A stretch of DNA of 64,000 nucleotides from Flavobacterium sp. ZT3R18 (GTDB taxonomy: Bacteria; Bacteroidota; Bacteroidia; Flavobacteriales; Flavobacteriaceae): NCBI RefSeq assembly GCF_007097385.1, contig NZ_VJZS01000004.1, positions 124,001-188,000 on the forward strand. Reading direction: 5' to 3'. Shown here piece by piece: positions 26,988-35,732 of the stretch. Position 1 is the stretch's first letter. Every line of letters begins with the position of its first letter. The notes under the pieces are model-generated. The model did no database searches and had not been told where the DNA came from. It saw nothing but the letters and a program-made list of their open reading frames with translations. The position numbers and the translations under genes are program-made.

Positions 26988-27961
26988 TTTACTTTTGGAT
27001 AGTTTATGGATCTTGGACTTAACCAGGTTTGTTTTTTTATGGCGCTAAAATAATAAAAACAAAGATTTTTAAGGATGTATCTATTTGTTTTCAGTTTTAA
27101 ATTAGAAAACAAAAACAAGCTTAAAGACGACAAAATAATTTTTTCAGTCAGGATACCAATTAGTAGAAAACAATGTGAAATGTTTCTGTTAAAACCATTA
27201 AAATGATTACTGATATAGGCGTGATTAGAGATTATTACTTCAGTTTTGGTAATACATTCAGTTTTGAAATTAATTCTGGATGCTCCTCCATGTTCATGAA
27301 AAATTGTTGCATTTCGGGTTACTGCAATTTTGCCTTTCTTTTGTGATATTCTTTTGCAAATGTCAACATCTTCAAAGTACAGCCAATAGTCTTCATTCCA
27401 GCCATTTACTTTCTCAAACCAATCTCTACTTATAAAGATAGAAGTGCCAGTAACCCAGTCAGGGTAAAATAAGTCGTCTTGAGTGTTGAATTTTTTATTT
27501 AATTTTTTCGAAAATAATTTTCTGTAAAAAAAACGAGCAATTCCAAAAAGCTGAAAAACTGATGGGAAAAGTTTTTTTTGATTGAAAAATCGATTTTTTT
27601 TATCGATTTGCAAACACGATAAAATGCCTATTTCTGAGTGCGCTTTGTAAGTTTCGTATAAAGTGTTTAGTGCTTCAAGAGAAATGTTTGTATCAGCATT
27701 CAAAAAGTGCAGATAATTCCCTTTGGCATTTTGTGCGCCTAAGTTGCAACCATTTGAAAAGCCAGTATTAGTCTCATTTTTGATAAAAATAAAGTTTTGG
27801 TATTCATTTTTAAAAATTTCAAATTCTCCATCATCCGAAAAATTATCTACTATTATAACTTCAAATGTCAGTTTTTGAGTAACCATTTCAGCAATAGAAT
27901 TTAAGCAAACTCTCAATGATTTCCAACTGCGGTAATTAACTATGATTATTGAAACATCCAT
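26984..27961 (-). CDS. Glycosyltransferase family 2
   Basis: 325 residues. MDVSIIIVNYRSWKSLRVCL, IIVDNFSDDGEFEIF, NTGFSNGCNLGAQNAKGNYLHFLNADTNI and WNEDYWLYFEDVDICKRI identify a GT2 enzyme of the rhamnosyl/galactofuranosyl-like group. The stop overlaps the start of the WaaE-like gene downstream (ATGA), so the two are co-translated. The C-terminal 60 residues are hydrophobic and basic, which fits membrane association. Confidence 0.86.
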   Translation of the reverse strand: MDVSIIIVNYRSWKSLRVCLNSIAEMVTQKLTFEVIIVDNFSDDGEFEIFKNEYQNFIFIKNETNTGFSNGCNLGAQNAKGNYLHFLNADTNISLEALNTLYETYKAHSEIGILSCLQIDKKNRFFNQKKLFPSVFQLFGIARFFYRKLFSKKLNKKFNTQDDLFYPDWVTGTSIFISRDWFEKVNGWNEDYWLYFEDVDICKRISQKKGKIAVTRNATIFHEHGGASRINFKTECITKTEVIISNHAYISNHFNGFNRNISHCFLLIGILTEKIILSSLSLFLFSNLKLKTNRYILKNLCFYYFSAIKKQTWLSPRSINYPKVK

Positions 27962-28046
27962 TAAAAAGATAAAATTATGTTTGTTAAATTTTAGGGGAAA
28001 AGGCTGTTTGAAAACGTTGTCTTAGTAAGCTTTATGAAATATTTAC

Positions 28047-28802
28047 TTAGTCAATCTTTCTATACATCAACCAAAGCTGCAAGTATCTTTTGAATACGGC
28101 AAAGGAATTCAAATAAGCCAAGATAAACCCTTCTTTTCCGTCTAAAAATCCCAAACGACAAGCATATTGCCACCAAAAGTTACAATAGGGGCGAATGAAA
28201 AAATGAAACAAATTGGGGCGTTTGTTTTTTATGAAAAGGCTTTTTGCTTGTAGTTGGCTATGTAAGTTGAGTTTGTTGTTGTAATCGTCAAAATTTTTGT
28301 AACTGTAATGATTTACACGATTTTTTAAAGCACCAATTTTTCCAATTGTTGTAATGGTTTCATTAACTAGGTTTCCATCATAACTGCAGTTGTTTTTATT
28401 AAAAATCCGAATCGTTTTATTGTTTTTCCAGCCACCATGTTTAATTCGTTTCCCCATAAAAAAGAAATTTCTATTAACAGTGTAAGCAACAAAATCATTA
28501 GGAGATTTGGTAATGGCAATAATTTCCTTTTCGAGTTCTGGGGTAATATATTCGTCTAAGTCAAAAAAAACAATCCAGTCATTTTTGGCCTGTTGTAAGG
28601 CAAAGTTTCGTTGTGTCGAAAAATCATCAAAATTTCTTTGTAGGACAGTAACACCCAGTTCTTTTGCAAGGGCTACCGTGGTATCGGTACTATTGGAATC
28701 AATAAAAATAATTTCATCGGCAAAAGACAAGCTTTGAACATAACGTTTTACATTCTCTTCCTCGTTTAAAGTAATGGCTAAGGCAGTTATTTTTGGTTTC
28801 AA
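28047..28802 (-). CDS. WaaE-like glycosyltransferase family 2 (paralogue 2)
   Basis: 251 residues with the same plan as the paralogue at 26214: ITALAITLNEEENVKRYVQS, DEIIFIDSNSTDTTVALAKE, STQRNFALQQAKNDWIVFFDLDEYITPEL and GFLDGKEGFILAYLNSFAVFKRY. Here the metal-binding segment reads FFDLDEYI rather than FLDADERL, so the specificity may differ. It is transcribed divergently from the polysaccharide deacetylase gene. Confidence 0.87.
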   Translation of the reverse strand: MKPKITALAITLNEEENVKRYVQSLSFADEIIFIDSNSTDTTVALAKELGVTVLQRNFDDFSTQRNFALQQAKNDWIVFFDLDEYITPELEKEIIAITKSPNDFVAYTVNRNFFFMGKRIKHGGWKNNKTIRIFNKNNCSYDGNLVNETITTIGKIGALKNRVNHYSYKNFDDYNNKLNLHSQLQAKSLFIKNKRPNLFHFFIRPYCNFWWQYACRLGFLDGKEGFILAYLNSFAVFKRYLQLWLMYRKID

Positions 28803-28883
28803 ACTATTTTGATTTCTATTTTTAGATAATTAGAGACAAATGTAATAAATTTACAGTCGTAATTTTAATCTTAAATTAGCCAA

Positions 28884-29594
28884 ATGACACGTTTACCTAT
28901 ATTGATGTACCATAATGTTTCTAATGACGATAAGGATAGTAAAGGACTTACTATTTTTTGTGATGCCTTAGAAAATCAGTTCCGCTATTTAAATCAAATG
29001 GGGTTTTGTACGTATCATTTTTCTGAATTAGAAAATGTAACTTCAATTCATTCAAAAAGTGTTATTATTACATTTGATGACATTACAGAGAATCAATTAC
29101 TTCATGCAGTTCCCTTGCTCCAAAAATACAATCTGAAAGCTACTTTTTTTATTCCTTTTGGTTATATTGGGGATGCAGATATATGGAATAATGGGAAAGA
29201 GAAAATTATGTCTATAGACCAATTGAAGGAATTGGATAGCTTGGTAGAGTTGGGTTTACACTCTTTTGAGCATAGAAAATATGCCACTTTAACTGAATCT
29301 GAACTCAATGTAGATTTTTTTAAATGTTTTGAAGTTATTGAGAAAAACGGTCTGAAAGTTTATAATGCTTTAGCTTATCCTTATGGGAACTATCCAAAAA
29401 AAGAGCCTAATAAATTGATGTTCAATACTGTTTTAGAACAAAATAATATAAAAGCGGGGTTAAGAATTGGGAATAGAATTAATAAATTTCCTTTTAAGAA
29501 TCCGTATGAAATTATGCGAATTGACATCAAAGGCGAAGACAGTTTGCTGAAGTTTAAATTGAAATTGCGTTTTGGGAAGTTGAAGTTATTTTAA
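28884..29594 (+). CDS. Polysaccharide deacetylase family protein
   Basis: 236 residues of the NodB homology type. RLPILMYHNVSND is the opening, SVIITFDDITEN is motif 1 with the catalytic and metal-binding Asp pair (the usual Gly after TFDD is Ile here), LGLHSFEHRKYATLT is motif 2 with the H-x3-H metal ligands, and NALAYPYGNYPKK is motif 3. No signal peptide is evident, so it may act in the cytoplasm on a lipid-linked precursor; that is inference. It overlaps the convergent WaaE-like gene by 9 bp. Confidence 0.85.
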   Translation: MTRLPILMYHNVSNDDKDSKGLTIFCDALENQFRYLNQMGFCTYHFSELENVTSIHSKSVIITFDDITENQLLHAVPLLQKYNLKATFFIPFGYIGDADIWNNGKEKIMSIDQLKELDSLVELGLHSFEHRKYATLTESELNVDFFKCFEVIEKNGLKVYNALAYPYGNYPKKEPNKLMFNTVLEQNNIKAGLRIGNRINKFPFKNPYEIMRIDIKGEDSLLKFKLKLRFGKLKLF

Positions 29595-30323
29595 ATCCTC
29601 TTTGATCAAAATCATTTTGGTGTAACGAGAAAAAACCCCATAAGCATCAATAGTCGCTACTGCAAGACCAGGAATGCCATCAAGAAAACCTCTTTTGAGA
29701 ATATAGGAATGAAAAAAACGATAAAATGGCTTGAAAATCAATAAAAAAAGGTTCGTTTTCTTGTTTTTTTCTAATGCCATTTTGGCCTGAAACCAAGCAT
29801 AAGAATCTTTCTTTTTTAGATAATGAAGCAAACCTTTGTAGGTATAGTGAATTACAAAACTGTTCAAAACTCCTGTTTTTCCAGTAGTTTTTAATTTTTC
29901 GTGAACTGCTCCTTCAAAATAAACTCCATTATTTTTGACCAATCGGAGTACTCTGTTTTCCGAATGATATAAAAATCGATTCATATAAAAATGAGGGAAT
30001 TTTAGCTTATAGGCATTGTATTTAGAGCTTGTAATAGCTTCTTGAATTTCGATTTGTAGTTTTTGAGAAACTCTTTCGTCTGCATCTAGAAACAAAATCC
30101 AATCGCCTGTAGCAAAACTAATAGCGTGATTTTTTTGATTGGAAAAGTTATCAAATTTTCTATCCAAAACTTTACATCCTAATTCAACCGCCTTTTCCTT
30201 AGTGCCATCGGTACTAAAAGAATCGATTACAATAATTTCATCAACAAATGCAATCGATTTAAGGGCATCTTCAATATAATCAATTTCATTGTATGTAGGG
30301 ATTATAGCGGTAAGTTTAGTCAT
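29586..30323 (-). CDS. WaaE-like glycosyltransferase family 2 (paralogue 3)
   Basis: The ATG at 30323 (MTKLTAIIPTYNEIDYIEDAL) gives 245 residues; the Met at 30383 would add 20 residues and reach into the start of the divergent gene. DEIIVIDSFSTDGTKEKA, NQKNHAISFATGDWILFLDADERVSQKL and GFLDGIPGLAVATIDAYGVFSRY mark the same WaaE-like group. Its C-terminus is closest to the remnant found at 31209-31348. Confidence 0.87.
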   Translation of the reverse strand: MTKLTAIIPTYNEIDYIEDALKSIAFVDEIIVIDSFSTDGTKEKAVELGCKVLDRKFDNFSNQKNHAISFATGDWILFLDADERVSQKLQIEIQEAITSSKYNAYKLKFPHFYMNRFLYHSENRVLRLVKNNGVYFEGAVHEKLKTTGKTGVLNSFVIHYTYKGLLHYLKKKDSYAWFQAKMALEKNKKTNLFLLIFKPFYRFFHSYILKRGFLDGIPGLAVATIDAYGVFSRYTKMILIKEDLK

Positions 30324-30362
30324 TTTTTTAGTTTTAAAAAAGACAAAATTAGCAAATTTGAT

Positions 30363-30370
30363 TACCTTTG
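30363..30370 (+). promoter_or_regulatory. Putative Bacteroidetes -7 box TACCTTTG
   Basis: TACCTTTG fits the TAnnTTTG -7 consensus of Bacteroidetes and ends 7 bp before the ATG at 30378, which would give a nearly leaderless transcript. No clear -33 TTTG is visible at the ideal spacing. Confidence 0.4.
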
Positions 30371-30377
30371 CGGCATT

Positions 30378-31193
30378 ATGCAAAAAAATATTTCAATTAT
30401 TATCAGTACCTATAATTCGCCTGAATTATTGAAGAAAGTTCTTCTGGGCTATAACACTCAAACTTACAGGAACTTTGAGGTTGTTATTGCTGACGATGGT
30501 TCCTTGCAAGATACTTTTGATTTGATTGCAGAAATGAAACAAAAAGTTTTTTATGACATACACCATGTTTGGCATCCAGATAATGGTTTTCAAAAAACAA
30601 TTATTCTTAATAAAGCAGTTTTAGAGGCATCGGCAGATTATATTTTGATGACTGATGGCGACTGTATTCCTCGTGCAGATTTTGTAGAACATCATATCAA
30701 AAACCGTGAATTGGGTTTTTTTCTATCAGGTGGTTATTATAAATTAACAGATTCTATTTCAAAAAAAATATCGGAAAACGATATTTATTCTGGGAATTGC
30801 TTTGACCTTAAATGGTTGAAAAAAAATGGAATGCCTTTTTCTTTTAAAAACAATAAAATCTGCGAGTATGGATTTAAAAGTTGGTTTTTAAACACAGTTA
30901 CACCAACAACTCCAAGCTGGAATGGTCATAACGCATCCGGATGGAAAGCTGATTTTATAGCCGTAAATGGTTTTGATGAGCGTATGCAATATGGAGGTGA
31001 AGATCGGGAGTTTGGCGAACGATTGATTAATTACGGCATCAAACCCAAACAAGTTCGTTATACTGCTGTTTGTTTGCATTTGGATCATCCTCGTGGATAT
31101 GTCAAACCCGAAATGATTGTTAGAAACCAGCAAATTCGTAAAGAAACTAAAGCATTAGGCAGGATTAGAACTGAATTTGGTTTGCAAAAATAA
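30378..31193 (+). CDS. Glycosyltransferase family 2 with galactosyltransferase-like C-terminus
   Basis: 271 residues. ISIIISTYNSPELLKKVLLGYN, VVIADDGSLQDTFDLI, YILMTDGDCIPRADFVEHH (with the DGD metal site) and the C-terminal WKADFIAVNGFDERMQYGGEDREFGERL match bacterial GT2 enzymes with a Glyco_transf_7C-like domain, common in LPS core and O-antigen loci. It starts 54 bp from the divergent WaaE-like gene. Confidence 0.88.
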   Translation: MQKNISIIISTYNSPELLKKVLLGYNTQTYRNFEVVIADDGSLQDTFDLIAEMKQKVFYDIHHVWHPDNGFQKTIILNKAVLEASADYILMTDGDCIPRADFVEHHIKNRELGFFLSGGYYKLTDSISKKISENDIYSGNCFDLKWLKKNGMPFSFKNNKICEYGFKSWFLNTVTPTTPSWNGHNASGWKADFIAVNGFDERMQYGGEDREFGERLINYGIKPKQVRYTAVCLHLDHPRGYVKPEMIVRNQQIRKETKALGRIRTEFGLQK

Positions 31194-31208
31194 ATATAAT
31201 AAAGGTGT

Positions 31209-31348
31209 TGTTTTAACCCTTTTTCGTTCAAAATAATTTTGGCATACCTAGAAAAAACACCATAAGCATTGATGCTTGCAAGTGCCAAGCCAGTAACGCT
31301 ATTCATAAAGCCTATTTTTGAAATATAAGTAAGAAGTACAGTTTTGTA
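31209..31348 (-). pseudogene. Remnant of a fourth WaaE-like glycosyltransferase
   Basis: Translation of the minus strand gives SVTGLALASINAYGVFSRYA followed by KIILNEKGLKQ, which lines up with the C-terminus of the gene at 29586 (IPGLAVATIDAYGVFSRYTK). Residues upstream (YISKIGFMN) still match YILKRGFLD, but nothing recognisable remains further upstream and the frame runs on past the expected stop. It directly follows the convergent GT2 gene. Confidence 0.7.
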
Positions 31349-31400
31349 TGCGTTTAGATCATTCTCGGGGTTAAGCTGCGACGGAATCTACTAGTAAAAA

Positions 31401-31626
31401 AAAAGCATCCGCGACTATGAGGGCACTGAAAAAGTCCCCCTAGAAAAAATTGAGAAAAAATCTTGATGGAAAAACGAAATAAACGCTCTGAGAATCGCTT
31501 AATTGAGTTTAAAAACTTTTAAGTTTGAAAATATAGCAAAGAGAAGGGCTTAAACTGATTTAAAGTTTAAGCCCTTTTATTTATAGGTAGTTTTTCAGTG
31601 CCCTCGCGACTAACGGATGCTTTTTT
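31401..31626. mobile_element. Small non-autonomous element inserted in a terminator hairpin
   Basis: The element (31419-31605) has terminal inverted repeats GAGGGCACTGAAAAAGT at 31419-31435 and the inverse of GAGGGCACTGAAAAACT at 31589-31605, with one mismatch. The 7-mer GCGACTA occurs directly on both sides (31411-31417 and 31606-31612). If the insert and one GCGACTA are removed, the flanks rejoin as a terminator: GCATCCG-loop-CGGATGC followed by six T. Inside is a second hairpin (AGGGCTTAAAC with its inverse at 31565-31575). The ends resemble IS1182-type termini as I remember them; no transposase is present. Confidence 0.65.
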
Positions 31627-31627
31627 G

Positions 31628-32686
31628 TTATAAATTATTTTTCAAGAAAGTGTCTAATTCGGGGATAATCATTTCTGGAGTCAATTGTTTGTATAATTCA
31701 TCTGGATTTTTTTCTATTCTTTTGCATTCTTCAAAAGTAAAACTGTCAAATAGATTTGGTTTCATTTCCAGTAAATGTACCGAGTGATGGAATTTTCCAT
31801 CTTCAAAACTTGCCCAATGGTCTTTGTTTACATAAGGAGAAAAAATGGTAAAAGTAGGTTTGTTCAAGGCTTTTGCAATATGAACTGTTCCTCCTTCATT
31901 AGAAACCAATACATCGCATTGTGACATTAATTTAATGAAATCTCGTATGCTCTTGGCATAAATGTCTAAAATGATATTTGATTTGTTTTGGCACATTTCA
32001 TGAATTTTTTGTGCTTCCTCTTTTTGATGTGGCGCATAGTTGAATAGGATATTTACATCATAGTTTGATGTAATAAAATCAACTATTTGGGCTACGTATT
32101 CATAAGGCATCGATTTTTGGGGTGTGCTTCCTAAAATCCCCAAAACAATTACTTTCTTGTTTTTATAGTCTTGAAGCCAATCTTCTTTTTTTTCTTCTTC
32201 TGTTAAAAATATTTTAGGTTCGTAGACAATGGGCTCGAAATTGCCAGCCTGACTTAGTAGGTGTATTCTATCTTCTATTGCTTTACCACAAATCTTGGTC
32301 TTTTCTTTAGAGATGGTTAGAGGATGGGTGTAATAGCCCCAATTACCTAGTTTTTTTCGACTTTTATGTCCGATGGTTTGTTTGGCTCCGGAGAATTTGC
32401 AAATCAATTTACTTTGTGTTTTTGAATACGGATCAAAAATAATGTCATACTGTTCTTTTTTAATCTGTCGAATTAGGCGAAATAAAACAGGAAGTTTTTT
32501 TAGTTCTTTGTCATTTATAGATATGATTTTGTCGATATTTGGGTTGTTGCTAATTACGCCATGTGTGAAATCATAGGCCATAAAATGAACTTCACTCTTG
32601 GGATACTTTGCTTTAAAATTATTGGCAATCACAGAGCTGATTAGAACATCTCCAATTCGCTTGTTTTGTATGATTAAAACTTTCAT
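31628..32686 (-). CDS. Glycosyltransferase family 9 (heptosyltransferase-like)
   Basis: 352 residues. KVLIIQNKRIGDVLISSVIANNFK is the N-terminal domain opening, VLGILGSTPQKSMPYEYVAQI starts the second Rossmann domain, and CDVLVSNEGGTVHIAKALNKPTFTIFSP is the sugar-nucleotide site of GT9 (ADP-heptose:LPS heptosyltransferase family). It would add heptose or a related sugar to the LPS core at the inner membrane. The gene is followed by the Kdo-kinase-like gene in divergent orientation. Confidence 0.9.
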   Translation of the reverse strand: MKVLIIQNKRIGDVLISSVIANNFKAKYPKSEVHFMAYDFTHGVISNNPNIDKIISINDKELKKLPVLFRLIRQIKKEQYDIIFDPYSKTQSKLICKFSGAKQTIGHKSRKKLGNWGYYTHPLTISKEKTKICGKAIEDRIHLLSQAGNFEPIVYEPKIFLTEEEKKEDWLQDYKNKKVIVLGILGSTPQKSMPYEYVAQIVDFITSNYDVNILFNYAPHQKEEAQKIHEMCQNKSNIILDIYAKSIRDFIKLMSQCDVLVSNEGGTVHIAKALNKPTFTIFSPYVNKDHWASFEDGKFHHSVHLLEMKPNLFDSFTFEECKRIEKNPDELYKQLTPEMIIPELDTFLKNNL

Positions 32687-32842
32687 CCTAGTTGTTTGTT
32701 TTTATTGATTGGAGGTATGTAATTCTCAATATTGAGTCTTTTGGATTGACCAAAAAAAGGATTCCTAAATTTCTTTATGACACTATTCCTTGGTACAAAG
32801 TTCTATTTTTTATACTTTTAAACCAAATTAAAATTGTAAGCT

Positions 32843-33601
32843 GTGTCAATAATCGTTCATTCGAAATATAAAAGTAAAGAAGAGGCTATTTTTCAATTAG
32901 TTGCTAATTTTTTTGAGGAAGGGGATATGATTGTTAAGGGGGCTAGAAATACGATCAAGTCCAATTTTCTAGGGGATGAAAAGGTAAATATTAAATTTTT
33001 TCAGAAGCCAGGAATATTTAAATCAATTATTTACTCTTTTTTTAGAAGTACGAAAGCCAAACGGTCTTTTGATTATGCTAATTATTTAATAGCGCATAAT
33101 ATTCTGACGCCCTTTCCTATTGCTTATATTGAAAAATGGAACAGTATTGGACTGCTACAGGACAGTTATTATATTTGCCAGCAAATTGATTATGATTTTA
33201 CCATTCGAGAACTAATACATGATCCATTGTTTCCTGAGAGAAATGTTATTTTAGAGCAATTCACCGCTTTTACATTTAGTATGCATGAGGCAAATGTTAA
33301 TTTTTTGGATCATTCCCCGGGAAATACTTTGGTTATAAAAAAAGATACGGGGAAATATGAGTTTTATCTAATAGATTTGAATAGAATGAATTTTAAAAAC
33401 TTATCTATCGAGGAGCGAATGGATAATTTTAAAAAAATGTGGTTGTCTAAAGCTATGGTAAAAGTCGTGGCAGAGGCTTATGCTAAATTAAGTAGTCAAC
33501 CCGAAGAAAAATTACTTGCTATTCTTTCGGATAAAACAACTCAATTCAAAAGAAAAATCACAAAAAAAAAATACTTAAAAAGGAAAATAGGTAGGAAGTA
33601 A
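32843..33601 (+). CDS. Lipopolysaccharide kinase InaA/Kdo kinase-like protein
   Basis: 252 residues from a GTG; an in-frame TAA 6 bp upstream excludes a longer form. The protein has an atypical kinase plan: VNIKFFQKPG supplies the strand and lysine, AYIEKWNSIGLLQDSYYICQQI the hinge, NFLDHSPGNTLVIKKD the catalytic loop with Asp and Asn, and FYLIDLNRMNF the metal-binding Asp. This is the Kdo/InaA family that phosphorylates LPS core sugars. The basic tail would aid membrane contact. Its position beside GT9 fits LPS core assembly. Confidence 0.82.
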   Translation: MSIIVHSKYKSKEEAIFQLVANFFEEGDMIVKGARNTIKSNFLGDEKVNIKFFQKPGIFKSIIYSFFRSTKAKRSFDYANYLIAHNILTPFPIAYIEKWNSIGLLQDSYYICQQIDYDFTIRELIHDPLFPERNVILEQFTAFTFSMHEANVNFLDHSPGNTLVIKKDTGKYEFYLIDLNRMNFKNLSIEERMDNFKKMWLSKAMVKVVAEAYAKLSSQPEEKLLAILSDKTTQFKRKITKKKYLKRKIGRK

Positions 33602-33662
33602 AAACAAAGTAAACTTCAATAGTCAAAGGGCAAAAGGCAAACACCAAAGGGCAAAAGGCAAA

Positions 33663-33708
33663 AAAATTCCAAATTCCAATCGAATAATCAATTGAAATTT
33701 GGAATTTT
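33663..33708. terminator. Bidirectional terminator between convergent genes
   Basis: AAAATTCCAAATT pairs with AATTTGGAATTTT across a 20-bp loop, with A and T runs at the two ends. It separates the Kdo-kinase-like gene from dapD. Confidence 0.6.
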
Positions 33709-33813
33709 TGATATTTGGTTTTGTATTGATGTTTTATGTGGTCAATAATCAACTAATTGTGTGTTTTAATTGCAAAGTATTCAATCTGCAATCTAAAATC
33801 TGCAATCTAAAAT

Positions 33814-34629
33814 TTATACCGCTACATCATATTCGCGTAAAGCGTTATTCAATGACGTTTTTAAATCTGTAGATGGTTTACGAGTCCCAATAATCAAAGC
33901 GCAAGGCACTTGGAATTCTCCAGCAGCAAATTTCTTAGTATAACTTCCTGGGATTACTACTGAACGAGCAGGGACAAAACCTTTCATTTCTACAGGGGCA
34001 TCACCAGTTACATCGATGATTTTTGTCGAGGCAGTCAAACATACATTGGCACCAAGAACGGCTTCTTTGCCCACATGAACTCCTTCAACAACAATACAAC
34101 GTGAACCTATAAAGGCACCGTCTTCAATAATTACCGGAGCAGCTTGCAATGGTTCAAGAACACCGCCAATTCCAACTCCACCGCTTAAGTGTACATTTTT
34201 ACCAATTTGAGCACAACTTCCTACGGTTGCCCAAGTATCTACCATCGTTCCTTCATCTACATAAGCACCAATGTTTACATAACTAGGCATCAGGATTACA
34301 CCACTTGAGATGTAAGCACCATAACGAGCGACAGCATTAGGAACCACACGAATTCCTTTTTCGGCATACCCTCTTTTTAGTAGCATTTTGTCGTGGTATT
34401 CAAAAATTCCAGATTCTAATGTTTCCATTTTTTGAATAGGGAAGTACATCACAACGGCTTTCTTTATCCATTCGTTTACTTGCCATCCTTCGCCAACAGG
34501 CTCAGCAACACGTAATTTTCCGGTGTCTAATAATTCAATAACTGCTCTGATGGCATCAGTAGTTGTTGTTTCTTGTAATAAAGCACGGTTCTCCCAAGCT
34601 TGTTCTATTATTGGTTGTAATGGATTCAT
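33814..34629 (-). CDS. dapD: 2,3,4,5-tetrahydropyridine-2,6-dicarboxylate N-succinyltransferase
   Basis: The ATG at 34629 (MNPLQPIIEQAWENRALLQE) gives 271 residues, the usual DapD length; the longer frame to 34683 adds 18 atypical residues. The left-handed beta-helix is visible from about 100 on, with repeats such as VLMPSYVNIGAYVDEGTMVDTWATVGSCAQIGKNVHLSGGVGIGGVLEP broken into hexapeptides, and RSVVIPGSYTKKF near the end. It succinylates an intermediate of lysine and meso-diaminopimelate synthesis in the cytoplasm. Confidence 0.95.
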   Translation of the reverse strand: MNPLQPIIEQAWENRALLQETTTTDAIRAVIELLDTGKLRVAEPVGEGWQVNEWIKKAVVMYFPIQKMETLESGIFEYHDKMLLKRGYAEKGIRVVPNAVARYGAYISSGVILMPSYVNIGAYVDEGTMVDTWATVGSCAQIGKNVHLSGGVGIGGVLEPLQAAPVIIEDGAFIGSRCIVVEGVHVGKEAVLGANVCLTASTKIIDVTGDAPVEMKGFVPARSVVIPGSYTKKFAAGEFQVPCALIIGTRKPSTDLKTSLNNALREYDVAV

Positions 34630-34757
34630 TTTTCTTAGATTTTTGGCAAAGATACCATTTTTAAGCAATAGCAAAAAAGACAAATTGAATGGAAAATGTT
34701 ATGGGTATAACTTAATAGCCATTTATTTTGTGAAATCAGTTTTAGTTTAAAAAGTGG

Positions 34758-34765
34758 TATATTTG
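34758..34765 (+). promoter_or_regulatory. Putative -7 box TATATTTG
   Basis: TATATTTG matches TAnnTTTG and lies 19 bp before the antitoxin ATG at 34785. A TTTG at 34727-34730 could be the upstream element, but the 27-bp spacing is longer than usual. Confidence 0.4.
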
Positions 34766-34784
34766 TACAATAAATAAAATTGCC

Positions 34785-35018
34785 ATGGAAACGTTACGAT
34801 TAGAATTTCAACCCAACATAAAAGCCAAGCTCTTGGAATTATTAAGTTCATTTTCTTCGGATGAATTGAAGATTGTTCAAGAAAGGTCAAGTTTTGAAGA
34901 TGAAAAAAGAATGCTACAGGCTAGAATGGATAAGATTAATAATGGCACTGCTGTCTATTCTAGTTTTGAGGAGTTGGATATTTTGCTGGAAGAAACTATA
35001 TCAAAATATGAGGGTTAA
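34785..35018 (+). CDS. Antitoxin of a RelE/ParE-type pair
   Basis: 77 residues: METLRLEFQPNIKAKLLELLSSFSSDELKIVQE is a short strand plus helix, and MDKINNGTAVYSSFEELDILLEETISKYEG is the acidic toxin-binding tail seen in many Bacteroidetes antitoxins (the 'sfEElD' motif). It overlaps the toxin gene by 11 bp. Confidence 0.8.
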   Translation: METLRLEFQPNIKAKLLELLSSFSSDELKIVQERSSFEDEKRMLQARMDKINNGTAVYSSFEELDILLEETISKYEG

Positions 35019-35289
35019 ATTAACTGTTGAATTTAATTACGATTTGAAGGATATAGTTGATTTTATTTCGAGAGACAAACCCGTTGCAGCTAGGAAATTC
35101 AAAACCGAATTAATAAAGAATGTGAAAAAAGATTTGAAGCAACCTTTTCTTTTCAAAAAATCAATTTATTTTAAGGACGAGTATATAAGGGATTATGTTT
35201 TTAAAGGCTATACAGTTGTTTTTAAAGTTGATGTTGCACTCGAAACAGTTTTGGTTGTGGCAATTTTGAAACATAGAAAATCATTATAA
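35008..35289 (+). CDS. RelE/ParE-family toxin
   Basis: The ATG at 35008 gives 93 residues; the same frame is open further upstream, but that part is inside the antitoxin gene. VEFNYDLKDIVDFISRDKPVAARKFKTELI, FKKSIYFKDEYIRDYVFKGYTVVFKVD and VLVVAILKHRK follow the ParE fold in order. It lies 12 bp before ruvX, and may share its transcript. Confidence 0.82.
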   Translation: MRVKLTVEFNYDLKDIVDFISRDKPVAARKFKTELIKNVKKDLKQPFLFKKSIYFKDEYIRDYVFKGYTVVFKVDVALETVLVVAILKHRKSL

Positions 35290-35301
35290 TCTAAAAAATA
35301 A

Positions 35302-35712
35302 ATGCCTAGAATACTCTCTATAGATTACGGACAAAAACGCACCGGAATAGCTGTTACTGATGAATTGCAAATTATTGCTTCGGGATTGACTACGATTCCT
35401 TCCGCTACTGCAATTGCTTTTTTAAAAGATTATTTTTCCAAAGAAAAAGTAGAAGCCGTTCTTATTGGTGAACCCAAACAAATGAATGGAGAGCCTTCTG
35501 AAAGTGCCTCTATTATAAAAGGATTTGTAACTCATTTTACCAATCATTTCCCAGACATGAAAGTCATTCGTGTAGATGAACGTTTTACATCTAAAATGGC
35601 TTTTCAAACGATGATCGATAGCGGACTCAACAAAAAACAACGCCAAAATAAAGCGTTAATTGATGAAATTTCGGCCACTATTATGCTTCAGGATTATTTG
35701 AATCGGAAATAG
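35302..35712 (+). CDS. ruvX: Holliday junction resolvase RuvX (YqgF)
   Basis: 136 residues of the RNase H-like YqgF family. ILSIDYGQKRTGIAVTDE carries the first catalytic Asp, VEAVLIGEPKQMNGEPSE the middle segment and VIRVDERFTSKMAFQTM the DER motif; DEISATIMLQDYL closes the fold. The protein acts on nucleic acid in the cytoplasm, in pre-16S rRNA processing or Holliday-junction cleavage depending on the species. It is often linked to def in Bacteroidetes, and def lies 4.5 kb downstream. Confidence 0.92.
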   Translation: MPRILSIDYGQKRTGIAVTDELQIIASGLTTIPSATAIAFLKDYFSKEKVEAVLIGEPKQMNGEPSESASIIKGFVTHFTNHFPDMKVIRVDERFTSKMAFQTMIDSGLNKKQRQNKALIDEISATIMLQDYLNRK

Positions 35713-35732
35713 ATTAGCTATAAACATTCGGT

